Source of the DNA: Hirsutella rhossiliensis
Taxonomy: Eukaryota; Ascomycota; Sordariomycetes; Hypocreales; Ophiocordycipitaceae
DNA length: 64,000 nucleotides
Assembly: GCF_020360975.1 (NCBI RefSeq)
Contig: NW_025408670.1
Span: forward strand, 124,001-188,000
Direction of reading: 5' to 3'
Numbering within the stretch: the first letter of the stretch is position 1; every line of letters starts with the position of its first letter. The notes under the pieces were generated by a model. That model was not told the origin of the DNA. It did not search any database and was given only the letters and a program-made list of their open reading frames with translations. The position numbers were made by a program, and so were the translations under genes. This document shows, in pieces, positions 37,201 through 49,500 of the stretch.

Positions 37201-40148
37201 TCTTTAATCCTTAATCTTCTAGAGTATATAGGGGTAATAGGTCCTATAAGAGGGTAATTACTTCTTCCGGCGTCTAACCGTTATCCGTATTATCGTCGGA
37301 TAAACTTAGTACCCTAAAGGTTTTAGGTTCCCCGCTATCTATAACGTTAGTTACGGCTATATCTCTAAGGATATCGTAGCTATATATTTAGATTATCTAG
37401 GCTTACTCTTCTCTTTATATATTATAGCTTATAGACTCGTTAAACTATATATTAGCTAATACTATTAGTTTATTCTATCTAATTAACGGTATCTATATAA
37501 TATATTATTAAGTAGACCTATAGCCTACTAAGTAGCCGATATAAGCTCTCTACTTAAGGGGTAATTACGTCTTATATAACTTAATATATTCTAATACTAT
37601 AATTATTATTAGGAACGCTATATAGCTAAAGACCCTTAAATATATAATATTTAGTTTAATATCTTTAATATAGTAATATAGTAGATTATTTTTATTTATC
37701 TAGGTCTACTAACGCTTATATAGGCTCTGCTAGCTATAACTATATAATTCGAAGGGTATTATATTAAGTAGGTATACCGCTATATAGTATATCTCTAGCT
37801 ATAGCTCTTTTAAAAGCTTTAAGTTAAGCCTTATAACCCTTGCTTTTTCCTTTACTATTGCCCTTAATCTCTTTACGTAACCGTTTTATATAAGCGTTAA
37901 AGGGGCTAACTATATAACTTATATCCCTTTATTAGTTATATAATCTATTTATTCTATTATTAAAAAAGCCCTTTCCTTATTAGTAACTAATATAGTTATT
38001 TTAATTCCGTACTAAGTCTTAAGTAATACTATAAAGTTATTAAAGATATCTTTAATACCCGTTTTTCTTTCTATTAGGTAATAAAACCTTATAGATATAT
38101 CTATATAAGTAAATAGGGCGAAGTTCTTTTCCCTATTATATACTATTATAGGGCTAAGGTAAAGGTTAAAGCTAACTTATACCCCTAGACCTTTAAGCTT
38201 TAGGGATAGTATTTTTCTTAAGACTTCCCTCTTAGCTTTCCCTATTATATATATTTAATAGCTATATATTATAGGGCCTTAAAGCTTAGTACTTAGGCAA
38301 GCTTCTAATAGCTTCTTTAGTAATCTTAGACTAAGATACCTAAGGCGGCGATACTATAAGTTACCTACCCCCCTAGTTAGCGGCTTAGGCGCTTATATAA
38401 CTACGAATACCTACTTATACTATAGGAGTATTCCTATTACGAATTAACCTTCGAAGTCGGTTAGTTTAATATAAACCTCCTTCGTAGGTTCTAAATAGAG
38501 GTATCCTAGGAGCTAGTTCTAGAATATCCCTACCGTTATCCCTAGCCTAACTAAGAAGATACTTATTAGTATTTCTAGGATAAAGTAAGTATTTAGTAGA
38601 GTTATCTTTCTACCGTTAATTATAGGGATAACTACTATTCCTATTCCTTATACTATAAAGGCTTAGTCTTTAACCTAGACTTTATTATTAGAACCCTACT
38701 TAAAGGTTCCTTCCTAGAACTAACCTAGGTTATTAAAGAGGTTAATATCGGCCCTTAAGTTATATATTAATTTATCGGTAAGTAACGGCGTTCCCTTAAT
38801 AGCTAAGTTTACCTTAGATAAAGTAACTATATTAATAGTCTTTCTTAGCCCGTTATTACTAATAATAGTATCTACTAGTTCTCTTTCTTTAGGGTAAGAA
38901 TTAAGGGTCTAGGCTATATATTTTACTTTATTATCTAGATAGTCCTTTAGCTGTTTTTTAATATTTTATTTAGCTAGATTACTATATTTCTAGCCTAACG
39001 GGGGCTTCTTATTATATATTACCCGTAGTAAGTAGTAATTTTCCTACTTGCTTATTAAGCTATTAACGTGCTACTTATAGCTAGCGTATTTAGCTTAGGT
39101 GTTTAATTTCCTAGAGATTTAATTAGCGCTTCCCCTTTTTATAGGTAGTTACGACTTCTTCCTATAGGTATATTCTTATTTAAAGTTAGCGATTAGGTTC
39201 CTTAGGGGAAGTTAATCTTTACTATATCTTTCGTTATAGAGGTTAAGAGCCCTTATTATTATAGACTAATATAGGTCCTACTCGTCTACCGCTATAAGAA
39301 AATCCTATCTAATTCTTATATCGTTAAGTATATTAACCTTAAGGTCTTATAAATCTATAATAATTTAGTTAAGCTATTCTGCCTATACGTTTTAGTCTCG
39401 CGTGCTTCTTTTATTAATAGAGGTTATATATCTCTCGTAAATTAGCTTTTTCTCCTCTGCCCTTAAAGGCAGGGCTTACTTCTTTAATTCCTTAATTTTC
39501 TCTCTTAGGCTATTATATATTAGGGTTGTCCCTTAAAGCCCTTTACTAATCGTTTTCTTAATTAATTCTTCGAGTGCGATTAGGGCTTTCTACTAGACCT
39601 TATAGCGATCGAATTATAGCTAGAACCTTTTCTTAAGGTTGCGAAAGGAGTCCTTTATATCTTAGTATCGTTCGTTATAGCCTATTCGCCTCGCTAGGAA
39701 CGCAGCCTCGGTTTCTTCTTCTCGTTAAGAAGGTCTCCCTTTAAGGTTAATAATAAATTACTCCTAGTCCGGCTATTAGGGTTATTTAAGCTCCTTTATA
39801 CCGTCTAAGTTAGTATATTCCTAAATCTCGTAAGTCTAGGCCTATAATTTAATCCCCTTAATCTATAGGGTCTAATTAAGGCTTTCCTTTAGTCTTACGA
39901 TATAATTATCCCCTCTTACTTCCTTTAACGTTATCTTAGGAAAATAAAGGGTTCTAGCTTAATAAGTAATATCCTTCTTTAAGGGATACGTAATTATAAT
40001 TTATATAATTCGTATATTTCTAGTAGTGCCCCTTAGTATAGCTAGGTTCCTTGCCTTAATACTACGATTTAAGCGTTATAACGGCGTTAATAGCTCGTAA
40101 ATAGCTTTAAAGGTAATATCGGCGGGCAAAAGATAATCTAGCCGTATA
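34298..40148 (-). pseudogene. Gag-Pol polyprotein of copia C2
   Basis: A copia polyprotein read on the minus strand and degraded by RIP. Gag is expected near the right end (about 39,100-40,100). The integrase core, about 37,830-38,260, gives a long readable stretch with Val-Ser-Phe-Asn-Leu-Tyr, then Phe-Thr-Tyr-Ile-Asp-Ile-Ser-Ile-Arg-Phe, and later Val-Thr-Asn-Lys-Glu-Arg-Ala-Phe. In this stretch catalytic Asp positions are read as Asn. The RT catalytic box is near 36,085-36,105 and reads Phe-Ile-Asp-Asn-Ile-Val. RNase H is at the left, about 34,700-35,400. Gene order (IN before RT) is that of Ty1/copia. Many TAA/TAG stops occur; I could not place the protease. Confidence 0.75.
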
Positions 40149-40163
40149 GGCCGGGCTTATAAC
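40149..40163 (-). promoter_or_regulatory. Primer-binding site of C2 (half-tRNA iMet type)
   Basis: Read on the minus strand, GTTATAAGCCCGGCC follows the 5' LTR directly. It shares its core with the C1 and C3 sites and fits the anticodon region of initiator tRNA-Met after one RIP change. Confidence 0.6.
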
Positions 40164-40449
40164 TCTTAAGTAGTAGCTTAAGAGTATAATAAAAGAAATA
40201 AGGGCATAGAAAGGTAAATTTAATAATATATATCTTAGTCTATTTATTAGGATAAGGGAGGGGCTTATATAAGTATAGTAACTATATATAGCTAGTTAAA
40301 AGAGGGCATTAGGATATTCCTATACCTAAGTTAAGCCTATATAATATCCTTAGGCTAAGGGAGTTATATTAGTTAGGCAGGCTTCCTTATATATAACTAT
40401 TAGGTCTACTAAGTATAACTATAGCTTCTTATACCTACTCTCCTTAATA
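40164..40449 (-). repeat. 5' LTR of C2 (286 bp)
   Basis: Same length and ends as 33999-34284, with scattered C/T and G/A differences. It is followed by the right target duplication GTAAG. Confidence 0.9.
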
Positions 40450-40920
40450 GTAAGCTATTATTATAACTTTAAGTATAGAGGTAGAGCTACTAGCTCTTTT
40501 AAAAGCTTTAAAGGAAGTAATTTTCCTTCGCTAGCTATTAATATCTTTATAACTATAAATTCCGTCCCTATTAGCTATAGAATATAATAATATATAGACT
40601 ATATAGATTCTTATAAAGAAAAATAGTAAGCTATTAACCTAGCTATAGTATTTCGATATCTATTAGTATTAGTTATATAAAGAGGTCTAAAGGGGACTTA
40701 TTTCTATTTATTAAGTTCTAACGGTATTAATAAAAGCTAACGGTCTTATAAAGCCCTTACTAAAGTAAAAGCTATCTATCTTTTTATAGTAAATTAAGCT
40801 AGAAAACGTTTAAGAGAAGCTATCCTTAAAAGCCTACCTTAAGAGTCTATAAGAGGAGCTAATAGTATATAGGAGGAAGGAGACGTCTATAGCTAAAGAG
40901 AGGAACTAGGACTTATCTTA
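40450..40920 (+). pseudogene. Copia RNase H C-terminus of C3b
   Basis: This resumes the RT-RNase H reading interrupted at 33998. It contains the RNase H end (Glu-Leu-Leu-Ala-Leu-Leu-Lys-Ala-Leu near 40,481-40,510) and the closing Gly-Leu-Ile-Lys-Pro block around 40,740-40,760. It is collinear with 26160-26600 in C3a and 1-195 in C3c. Stops are of RIP type. Confidence 0.72.
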
Positions 40921-41180
40921 AAGGAGGGCCCCTAGCTTAATTAGGACTTATTCTTCTTAAAAGCCCCCTTTTTAAGGACTTATCCTTAGAAAAGACCCCC
41001 TTTCTTATAAGACTTAATTCCTCCTTAGGCCCCTTTTCCTAAAGTAAGTCTAAAAGAGCCTAGGGCTAAAACCTAGATTTATCGAGTAAGGGATAAGTAT
41101 AGACTAAGACCTTCTCTATACGCTTACCGGCCTAATTATTTAGCCTTACCCTTAAGGGGCAGGCTATAGCTAAGGGGGTA

Positions 41181-41663
41181 TATCGCGAAGCGTAGCTTAA
41201 TTTATATTCTTAGAGATATCCTATAATAAGAGGGACCTAGGAAGCTAAAAACACTTAGTATAAAAGAAGGAAGAAGTAGCTAAAAGAAGGTATAGAAAAG
41301 AGGGTAAGGGTATAAAGGGAAGTAAAAGTAGCGATAGGTTCCTATAAAGGTAGCGAGAGATAAGATAGATATACCGGTAATAGCTAGAAAAGAGGGGAAA
41401 ACCTAGTTAAAAGCTTAGTAGTTAAGAGGATATTAATAGCTTCTTTAAGTAAGATCTTCTTTATTAATTAAGATACTAAATAGGTATAAAAAGGGGCGTT
41501 AGATAAAGGAAAGAAGGATAATTAAAGTAATATAATAATTACTCCCTTATAATAATTACTACCCTTATAAGAATTAAATATCTCTACCCTTCTTATCTAA
41601 CCTCTTACTTTTAATTTTACCTTTATATATTTTTATATACTTTTTATATCTCTCTTCGCGAGA
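41181..41663 (+). repeat. 3' LTR of C3b (483 bp)
   Basis: It is preceded by the purine tract aaggggg (41,172-41,178), starts TATCGCGAAG and ends CTTCGCGAGA. This is the least altered LTR end of the family and shows the terminal inverted repeat. The right flank is attat. Confidence 0.9.
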
Positions 41664-41972
41664 ATTATAAGTAGGAATTTTAATACGCTTAAAGTATATA
41701 AGCTTTATACTTCGAGCTAATATTTTTCTAGCTTTAAAAGCGGCGTTACTTACTCCCGCGCTAATTATAGTAGCTTCTTTTACTTTCTCTATAAATAAGA
41801 AAGTAATAAGAGCCTTATTATTATTATTATTATCTTAGGTAAGGGTTCTTATTACTAGTCCTACTATTAATAATAATATTAATATAGCTATAGCTTAATA
41901 GGCTTTTACTTAGTTTAAAGTACTTTTAAAAGCTATTACTTTTTTATCTTTAGCTTTATAGTTAAAGATTAG
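41664..41972. other. Pre-insertion sequence between C3b and G1 copy A
   Basis: RIPed sequence with a TTA microsatellite (about 41,814-41,834), not repeated elsewhere in the window. It was joined to 63219 onward before G1 copy A inserted. I see no gene. It ends with attag (41968-41972), the left target duplication of copy A. Confidence 0.5.
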
Positions 41973-42158
41973 TATTACGGAGTAAGTAAAAGTATATATA
42001 TAAGTACTATTTATAAGGTAATATTAATAAGCTATATAAAGCTCTTTTATACGCGGCTAGCCTATATATATATATATAAGATCTAGCCCTTTATATATAA
42101 CTATATAGCTTAGGCTATAGCTTAAGCCTATAACCTATAATAGTTAAAGACTCTTATA
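41973..42158 (-). repeat. 3' LTR of G1 copy A (186 bp)
   Basis: It starts TATTACGGAGTAAG (plus strand) and ends GACTCTTATA. The PPT complement follows at 42159-42172 (taatacctcccttt), giving the minus orientation. Confidence 0.9.
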
Positions 42159-45100
42159 TAATACCTCCCTTTAAGCGCGGCGCAGCGCTATTTTATTAAT
42201 AGCTTTTATATTATTAAGCCTATACTACTAGCTCTACCCTACCCTTTCTAGTTAATCGTACTAGCCTTACTAGTCTTATTATCTCTATACTTATTAGCCT
42301 AAGTAGCTAGAACCTAGCTCTATACTTATCGGCCGGCTAGCTATTTAAATAAGGGCGCAACCTATTATATACGCCCCTAAGTAGCTAGCGGCCGGCCTAG
42401 ACTTATATAAGCCTTAATTTACCTATCCCCTTAGCCTTAAGTAGCTTCCTTTACTAAGGGGTATATAAAGTAGTATCCCTTTCTTCCTCCTTTCCTTCTT
42501 TCTCTTCCTTTTTTAACTATAGTAGTAGTAGTAATAAGTAAGTTCTACTTTACTTAAAGCGTTAGTTTATTCCTAGCTATATAGGCCGCTCTATTAATAT
42601 ATACTTATAGTAATAGCTATAGTAGTAATAATAGCCTTAATAATAATAATAATAATAACTTTAATTAGTAAGTTCCTTACTTTATAAAGTAAGAGGCTAT
42701 AATCTATAATACTAACTTCCGCGATAAATATATCTACCTTCCCCTCCCTTACCTCCTCCTTCTTAGAGTATATAAAGTCGTTTATCGACGCTATACTAAG
42801 TATAGCCGACGATAGCTCCGCCGCTACTACTACTTTTACCCGCGCCCTTACTACTATACCTACCGCCGCCGCTACTACCTCCGCTATACTAGCTACCCTT
42901 ATATCGCCCTTTAAGGTAACGACGCTATCCTTACCGCTACCTATAACGCCTAGCCCCTCGGCCCCTACCTTTATCTCCGCTACCCCTATAAGTCTATAGT
43001 TAAATAAGTATAATAAACGTCTTTTACTAACCTCTTAAAGTATAAGCGCTAGGTTTAAGCCGGAGCTACTTATATAGCCCTTTATATATAGTATATATTA
43101 TAAGAGCTCCCTTACGCTAACTAAGTTAAGCGCCGCTATAGTAGTAGTTATTATTAGTATATATATACCGGCCGCGCTTATAAGGCGGCGCCTCTTATCT
43201 TACTCGCTATAGTATTAGCTTAAAAGGCCGGCGTATATAGGTAGGTATAAGGGGCTACTAAGAAGCGCCTTACTGCCGCCGTAGCCGCTTACTATAACCT
43301 CCGCGCCCTAGAGCGCTAAGGGCTTATCCTTAAGTAGGTTCTTCCCCCTCCGCTCTCTTACCTTTACTATTAACTCTCTTAGTACTAGGGATACCGCCTC
43401 TATTACTTTATCGGCGGTCCCCTTAGCCGTGCCCGCCGCCGCCGCTACTACTACCCTTACCGCTATTACCGGAGCTAGCCGCCGCCCCTTTACCCTTAGA
43501 GCCGCCGCTACTACCGACTAGCTTATAGGCTTAGAGGGCCGACTTAGCGCGCTAAAGAGCGCCGCCGCCGCTACCTAAGAAGAGGAGGAGGCTAATAAAA
43601 ATAATAATAATAATAATAGTAAAGGTAAAGGTAATAATAAAAAATAAGCTTAGGAAGTTTAAAGGCTTTACCTTTAAAATAAATATTATTTTTATCTCTA
43701 CTTATACTATTACGCTTATATTACTATAACTACTTACTTTACTTCGCTTACTTTATAGTCCTAGCTTAAGCTATTACTAGTAGTCTATTAGTTTATTATT
43801 TTTATCTATTAGCTTATATAGGGCCTTAAACTTATTAAGGGCTATAGCTCTTATAAACTTATATATAGGTTCTTATATAAGGTCGAGGTACCTATATTAC
43901 TTAATAAGAACCTCTTAGCGTTTCCCTTAGCTTACTTTCTTTTAGTATATAGCTTATATCTCTTTAACCTTAAATTTATCGTCCTTTTTTACTTTAATTA
44001 TAAGCGGTTAAGCGTCTACTATTTCTTATCTAGGTAATAAGTTAAAGGAAGCTTAGTAAAGGAGGTTAACGTTAATTTTATTATAGACCTTTATTAAGAA
44101 ACTATTAAGCTTAACTATTTATAAGCTAATAACCCTTTATACTATAAACTTTATATATAGCTAGTCTAGCTTTTTCTTTAGTTATACTAACCTATAGTTA
44201 TAGAGGTCGAGCTATATCTTATCTCTTACTATAAACCTATCTACTAGCGCCTTAGTCTTATTAGCGTACTACTCTTAATCTTATACTATAGTAGCTATTA
44301 TAGATTAGTAGTATTTTATAGTTTCTTATAGCTTTTATATAAACGCGGAAGCGCGGCTCTTTAATAATATACTACTATATTACTCTACTACTATATTAAT
44401 AGTAAATAGGATTAAGAAAGGTAGCTTAAAGCTATACGTTATAAAGAAGGGGGCTATCTTAATAAAGGTTTATAGTTTACTATTTAGCGTAAGCTAGATA
44501 GCGGGGAGCTAGCGGTCTTAGTCTACTTAGTTATAAGCTATAACTACCTATAGGTACGCCTATACTTCTTAGTTAACCCTCTTAAGTCCCTTATTAGTCT
44601 ATAAGTAATAGGCCGTACTAAGTAGCTATATAATCTAAAGTAGCTAGTATAGGTACTATTAAAAGTAGCTAGTTTAGTTCGACCCTTTATTACTTATAAT
44701 AGAGGCTAGCTAGCTATATAAGCGGGCTTAGTATTAAAGGAAGCGCTTTATATAAGCTTCTATATCTATAAATAGTATTAGCTTTAATACTATTAATTTA
44801 CTGAGTTAGTTCTTAATTACTTATATATAGTAGTTACCGCCCTTTATAAGAGGTCTATTATAAAGTCTATCTATATATATATATAGAACCGGTCTAATAC
44901 TAAAAGCTACTTAAGTAGCCCCTTAAGCTATACCTTTTAGATCTTTATATAGCTATAAATATTATAGTTATAAAGGAAGTAATAAATATAGTACTATAAG
45001 AGGGGCTAGTAAAAGTCCCTTATAAGGCCTACTACTATACCTTACTTACTTAGGTAACCTATAATACTAGAGTTATAGATAAGCTAAACTAGCCTCCCTT

Positions 45101-45763
45101 AAAGCTTATTTTATTTATTTAGCTTTAGTAGTCTATCTTTCTCCTTAGCTTTTATAGTATATAGTATGCTTAGTACCTATAGTCTCCCTTATTAGTATAG
45201 ATACCCTTATAAGTTAATATAGTAATCGGCTACCTATACCTTTAGCTTTAGCTTTAAATCTAAGCGTCGAGCGCCGGACTTTATAGCGCGGCGTACGCCT
45301 TTATAAGTACGGTCTAGAGCCGCTATCCTATCTTATAAGCGTTAAAGGGCCTTATCTTAGAATACTCTTACCGCGTATACCCTTAAGCCGGTCTATCCTT
45401 CCTCGCTAAACTAAGGTAAAGGTATAAAGAGAAGCTTATTTAGTAGTAAAGGTATAAAAGAAAGCTCGTTTACTAATACTATGCCTTCTTTTACTAGGGA
45501 AGCTCTTATATAAGTCTATAGCGCTTCTTATAGGATAAGCTATAGATCCTAGGCCTCGATATCTACTCTTATCGGCCGGTCTTAATCCCTCTAAGAAAGC
45601 ACGTCTAAGACTATAGAGTCCCGCTTAAGGCAGTACTTAATTAAGAAGTTAAAGTATAAGAGATACTTTACTTAATAGGCTTACTACTCTAAGAGGTACT
45701 AATAGGTTATAAAGTACTTAAGGTTCCTATAGTCTATAAAAACCTTAAAGCTCTTATAGCTTT
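42159..45763 (-). pseudogene. G1 copy A, integrase and GC-rich 3' tail
   Basis: On the minus strand this is the downstream half of pol. Integrase lies at about 44,700-45,300, collinear with copy B, where the zinc-like region and the first catalytic block (Ile-Asp-Phe-Ile-Thr-Asp) can be read. Past ~43,680 follows a Ser/Gly/Arg-rich tail from very GC-rich sequence (42,720-43,600). RIP stops are frequent in integrase, few in the GC-rich tail because it holds few CA/TG to begin with. The right end is the C1 insertion site (gcttt, 45759-45763); the same site is unoccupied in copy B at 57614-57618. Confidence 0.75.
42720..43620 (-). other. GC-rich island in the 3' region of G1 copy A
   Basis: Runs such as gccgccgcc and cgccgccgctac (for example 42,830-42,880, 43,430-43,510, 43,550-43,575) give this stretch a much higher GC than the rest of the element. 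It is the counterpart of 54,640-55,470 in copy B. It lies between integrase and the 3' LTR; on the minus strand it would encode a low-complexity Ser/Gly/Arg tail, or it may be untranslated. Confidence 0.6.
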
Positions 45764-46460
45764 TATAAGAATATACCCTTATATTCCTATTTTACTATTA
45801 TAAAGAAATAATAGGTATAGGGAGGCTTTATAGAATAAGCTAGTAAAAAGAGGCTTTATAATATAGTCTAAGGGAATAACCCTTAAAAGACAAAGACCTC
45901 TACTAGATATCTATACCTTCCTCTAGGAAAGGCGGGTTAGGATAAGCCTATCCTTACAAATAAAAATATGCATAAATTGCATAAGTTAATTACGAGCAGA
46001 ACGGATACCCTATTGCCTATTTTGGCCTAGCGGTTCCGAAGATATCCGCGATACGAGAATAGGTAGGGCATAGAACATTCTAGTTAAATCCACTACTTAT
46101 GCCAGAACCCATAGTCTTACGTTAACCATCACGCCATAATCAGACCACCTACTAAGTTAGGAAGATATACTATAGATAGATCTTTTTAAGCACTATAGAA
46201 TATGCTAGAAAGCTGACTAATTGGTCTACTAGTGGGCGAGCAATGGTCTATAAAAGACGAAGGATTTCCCTGGGAGTAGTAGAAAATATAAGCAAGTTCG
46301 CAAGTATCTTTTACAACGCTATTCTTTTAATATATTATTCAGTCCCTTATATGCTCGTTATAAATTCCGGACGAAATCCTACCCTATACTCCTTCGACCG
46401 ATCTTTCCGCTTACGTTATCGATTACCCGATTCTACGCTTATTGCTTATACCTTCTTATA
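45764..46460 (+). repeat. 5' LTR of C1 (697 bp)
   Basis: It keeps many CA/TG, most of all in 45,950-46,450. Differences from the 3' LTR are of RIP type: for instance atgcca at 46,099-46,104 is atacta in the 3' LTR. Confidence 0.95.
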
Positions 46461-46474
46461 GGTTATAAGCCCGG
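46461..46474 (+). promoter_or_regulatory. Primer-binding site of C1 (half-tRNA iMet type)
   Basis: Ggttataagcccgg starts at the first base after the LTR. Apart from one RIP-type change it fits the complement of the anticodon arm of initiator tRNA-Met, the priming mode described for Drosophila copia. Confidence 0.7.
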
Positions 46475-46537
46475 CTTCTCTATAAGTCGGGTAATAACTT
46501 CGAAAAATCTTTGAAATTCTAATACTAACTATACGAC

Positions 46538-49500
46538 CTCGAATTATCTAAAATAGGCTCTAGGGATAAGTTTAAATTTGCTAAACTTAAGGGTAGTTCT
46601 AACTATACCTTCTAGGCTATTTAAATATAGGCTCTTTTAGTTAGAGAGAAGCTTTCTACTACTATATAGCAAGAAAATTACTCGAAAATAGAAGAAGCAC
46701 TTACTTTGATTTTTCTTCGTATTAAAGATAGTCCTTTAACCTAAATAAAGTATATAATAAATACTAAAGAGGCGTAGGATAGGTTAAAAAACCTATATAA
46801 CCCTATTTCCTTTACCTTAAATTACTTACTTATAAAGGAGCTTTTTAATACTTCGGTAGGGGATTTCGAATCCCTAGAAGGCTACCTAAATAAGGTAAAA
46901 GAGGTATTCGAAGAGCTAAAAGCACGGAATATTATAATTCCGGAAGTAGTTATTATAGCTTAGATTTTAAACAGCCTTTTAGGCTCGTTTTCTAGCTATA
47001 TAACTAATATAACGTAAGCTCTTCGAAATAACTTAGAAGCTTTTAATCTAGAGTCTCTCTTTAGTAGTCTTATAGACGAATTTAAGAGGACTAAGTCTCT
47101 AGAAAATCCTCCTAAGCAAGCTTTCTTTACTAAGAAGCCCTAGAAAAAGATAAAAATTATATTATAATGTACTTACTATAAGAGGAAAGGGCATCTAGTT
47201 AAAGATTGCTACTATCTTTACCCGGAAAAGGCCCTTAAAGGCTTTTCTAAAAATTTAAAAAATTAAATGAAAGGAATACTTTCTAAGAGGCCTAGAAAAC
47301 CTTCTATAAAAGGAAATCCTATCGAATTAAACTCTTACGTCGATAAGAAGACGAAAAAACCCTCTTCTCTATATATATCGGAAGCAGAAAAAATAGAAAT
47401 CGATAATTAAACGGACGAAGAACCGAAATCGATTTTTCTATTCCTCCTCCTACCCCCGGAGGCTATAAAAGCTCCGAAGAAGAAGCAGAGGTATATATCT
47501 CTTCGAATATCCTTAAAAAAGCCGTATTTAATAATAGGCAAATAGGACCTTTAAATTCCTCTCGAATTAAAGACCTTATATATAAGGTAAAAGAAAAGGA
47601 AATCCCTTATAAAACCTTAGAGAATAGAAATTTCTATAATTTTATATACGATACCGGTGCTACTAGGTATATAGTATCGGAAAAGAAATTCCTTATTAAT
47701 TTTCGAACTATCTCTACTAAGGTTAATTAGGGAAAGGCATCCTATATAATTGTTAAAGGCTACGGAGATCTTCTTTTTAGATTTCCGAAAAATAAAAAGC
47801 TATTTATCTTAAAAAACTGCCTTTTTATACCTAAACTAGGGGTAAATATTATAAGCTAATCGTATTTTAAAAATACTTATGCCTTTATTAATAGCAAGGA
47901 AATTTTCCTGCTAGATAACTAGGCTAATATTATATCTAAAGGAAAATAGTAAGATAACCTTTATATCTTCTCTTTAGAAATTCCTTTCTTAAAGAAGAAG
48001 ACATTCCTATATAATATTAATAATATAAGGAATAATATAAAGGACCTTAACTTTTATTTATAGCATTTAAGGCTAGGATATATAAGTCTTAAAGCCTTAC
48101 TAGAAACCTTTAAAAGATATATTAAAGAAATAACTATCCTTAAGAAGGATATTATAAAAGTTAAAGAATGCGAGGCTTATATTAAAGCAAAGGCAACTAA
48201 TAAGAGGAATAAATCCCTATTTAATAAGGTATATAATTACCTTAATAGAGTTACTATTAATATTTAGGGACCTATAAAGACCCCTACTTATAATAAATAT
48301 ACCTCCTTTATATCCTTTTTAGATATAGGGATAAGATATTTAGAAATATCTTTAATAAAATCTAAGGTAGAAGCCCTAGATAAATTCTTAGAATATAAAG
48401 CCTTAGTTAAAAATAACTGGGATAATATTACTATAAAGGAAGTCTTTTCGGATAACGCAAAAGAATTCCTATATAAAATAAACCCTACTACTTAAGAAAG
48501 AATAAAATATTATACTAGCCTCCTAGGACTCCCGAATTAAACGGAGCAATAGAGAGGATTAATAGGACTATTTTAAATAAAGTCCGAGCTATTTTATTTA
48601 CGGCAAAACTGCCTAAATATCTATAGGAGAAGCTATTCTAATAGCAGCCTATTTATATAATAGGACCCTTACTTACGAATAGGCTTCTAAACTCTTATAG
48701 AGAAGAAGGAAAATAAATCTCTAGCCTTAGAAGACTTAGAAAATTAAGACCTTCGGAAGTACTATTTATTATAAAAATAAAGACCCCTTAGATAAGCTAG
48801 AGATAAGAGCTTATAAGGGTATTATTATAGGCTATACCGAAAATGCTTATAAAATATATAGCTTTTCGAAAAGAAAGGTAATAATTTCTAGAGATATTAT
48901 TATCCTAGAAAATAAATTTATAGAAAATTAAAAGGAAGAAGACCTTAAGGACTATAACTTTAATACCTTACCTTCTATAAATAAGGTCCCGGATAATTAT
49001 TTATAAAGGGAACCTATATATAAAGAAGGCAATAACTCTTCTTTAAAAGAAGAGGAAAATAACCCTCCTATAGAGAAGGAAGATAACCCTCCTATAGAGA
49101 AGGAAGATAACCCTCCTATAGAGAAGGAAGATAACCCTCCTATAGAGAAGGAAGATAACCCTTTTATAAAAAAGGGAAATAATCCTCTTTTAGAAAAGGG
49201 ATTAAATAGGATCTAAAAATCCGTATTAATATACCTAAGAAGCTAAACGGATTTTATAAAGACTATATCGCATACCCCGAAATAAATACTATATTAAATA
49301 GTAAAAGTAAAAAGATTATTCTATCTTTACTAGAAAATAAGGATCCTATAGAGCCTAAAATATTTAAATAGGCTATAAATAGCTTAGAAGCTATAGAATA
49401 GAAAAGAGCTATGTTTCTAGAAATAAAAGAGCTCTTAAACTAAAATACCTAGGAATTAAAGCCTCTTCCTAGCGATAGGGAGGCCCTAGGCGGCCGTTAG

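Larger units (their letters stand above)
33999..40449 (-). mobile_element. Ty1/copia element C2 (6,451 bp), minus strand
   Basis: It is bounded by two 286-bp LTRs (33999-34284 and 40164-40449) and by a perfect 5-bp target duplication GTAAG (33994-33998, 40450-40454). The purine tract lies inside the left LTR (complement of 34285-34297) and the PBS inside the right LTR, so it is transcribed leftwards. It sits in the RNase H part of C3b. It is less RIPed than G2, with occasional TG/CA. Confidence 0.93.
33066..41663 (+). mobile_element. 3' half of a Ty1/copia element C3, copy b, split by C2
   Basis: Segments 33066-33998 and 40450-41663 together are collinear with about 25225-27339 of C3a. The left end is where G2 copy 2 inserted, so the 5' half should lie left of the window, beyond the 5' LTR of G2 copy 2. 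The right flank attat (41664-41668) is its presumed target duplication. C2 is inserted with TSD GTAAG. Confidence 0.85.

Noticed and set aside
46243..46461. Open plus-strand frame of 72 codons
   Set aside because: It lies wholly in the C1 5' LTR and ends at its border; the same frame is not kept in the 3' LTR. Chance frame.
49063..49158. CRISPR-like short repeats
   Set aside because: Units are contiguous without spacers and in frame with pol.
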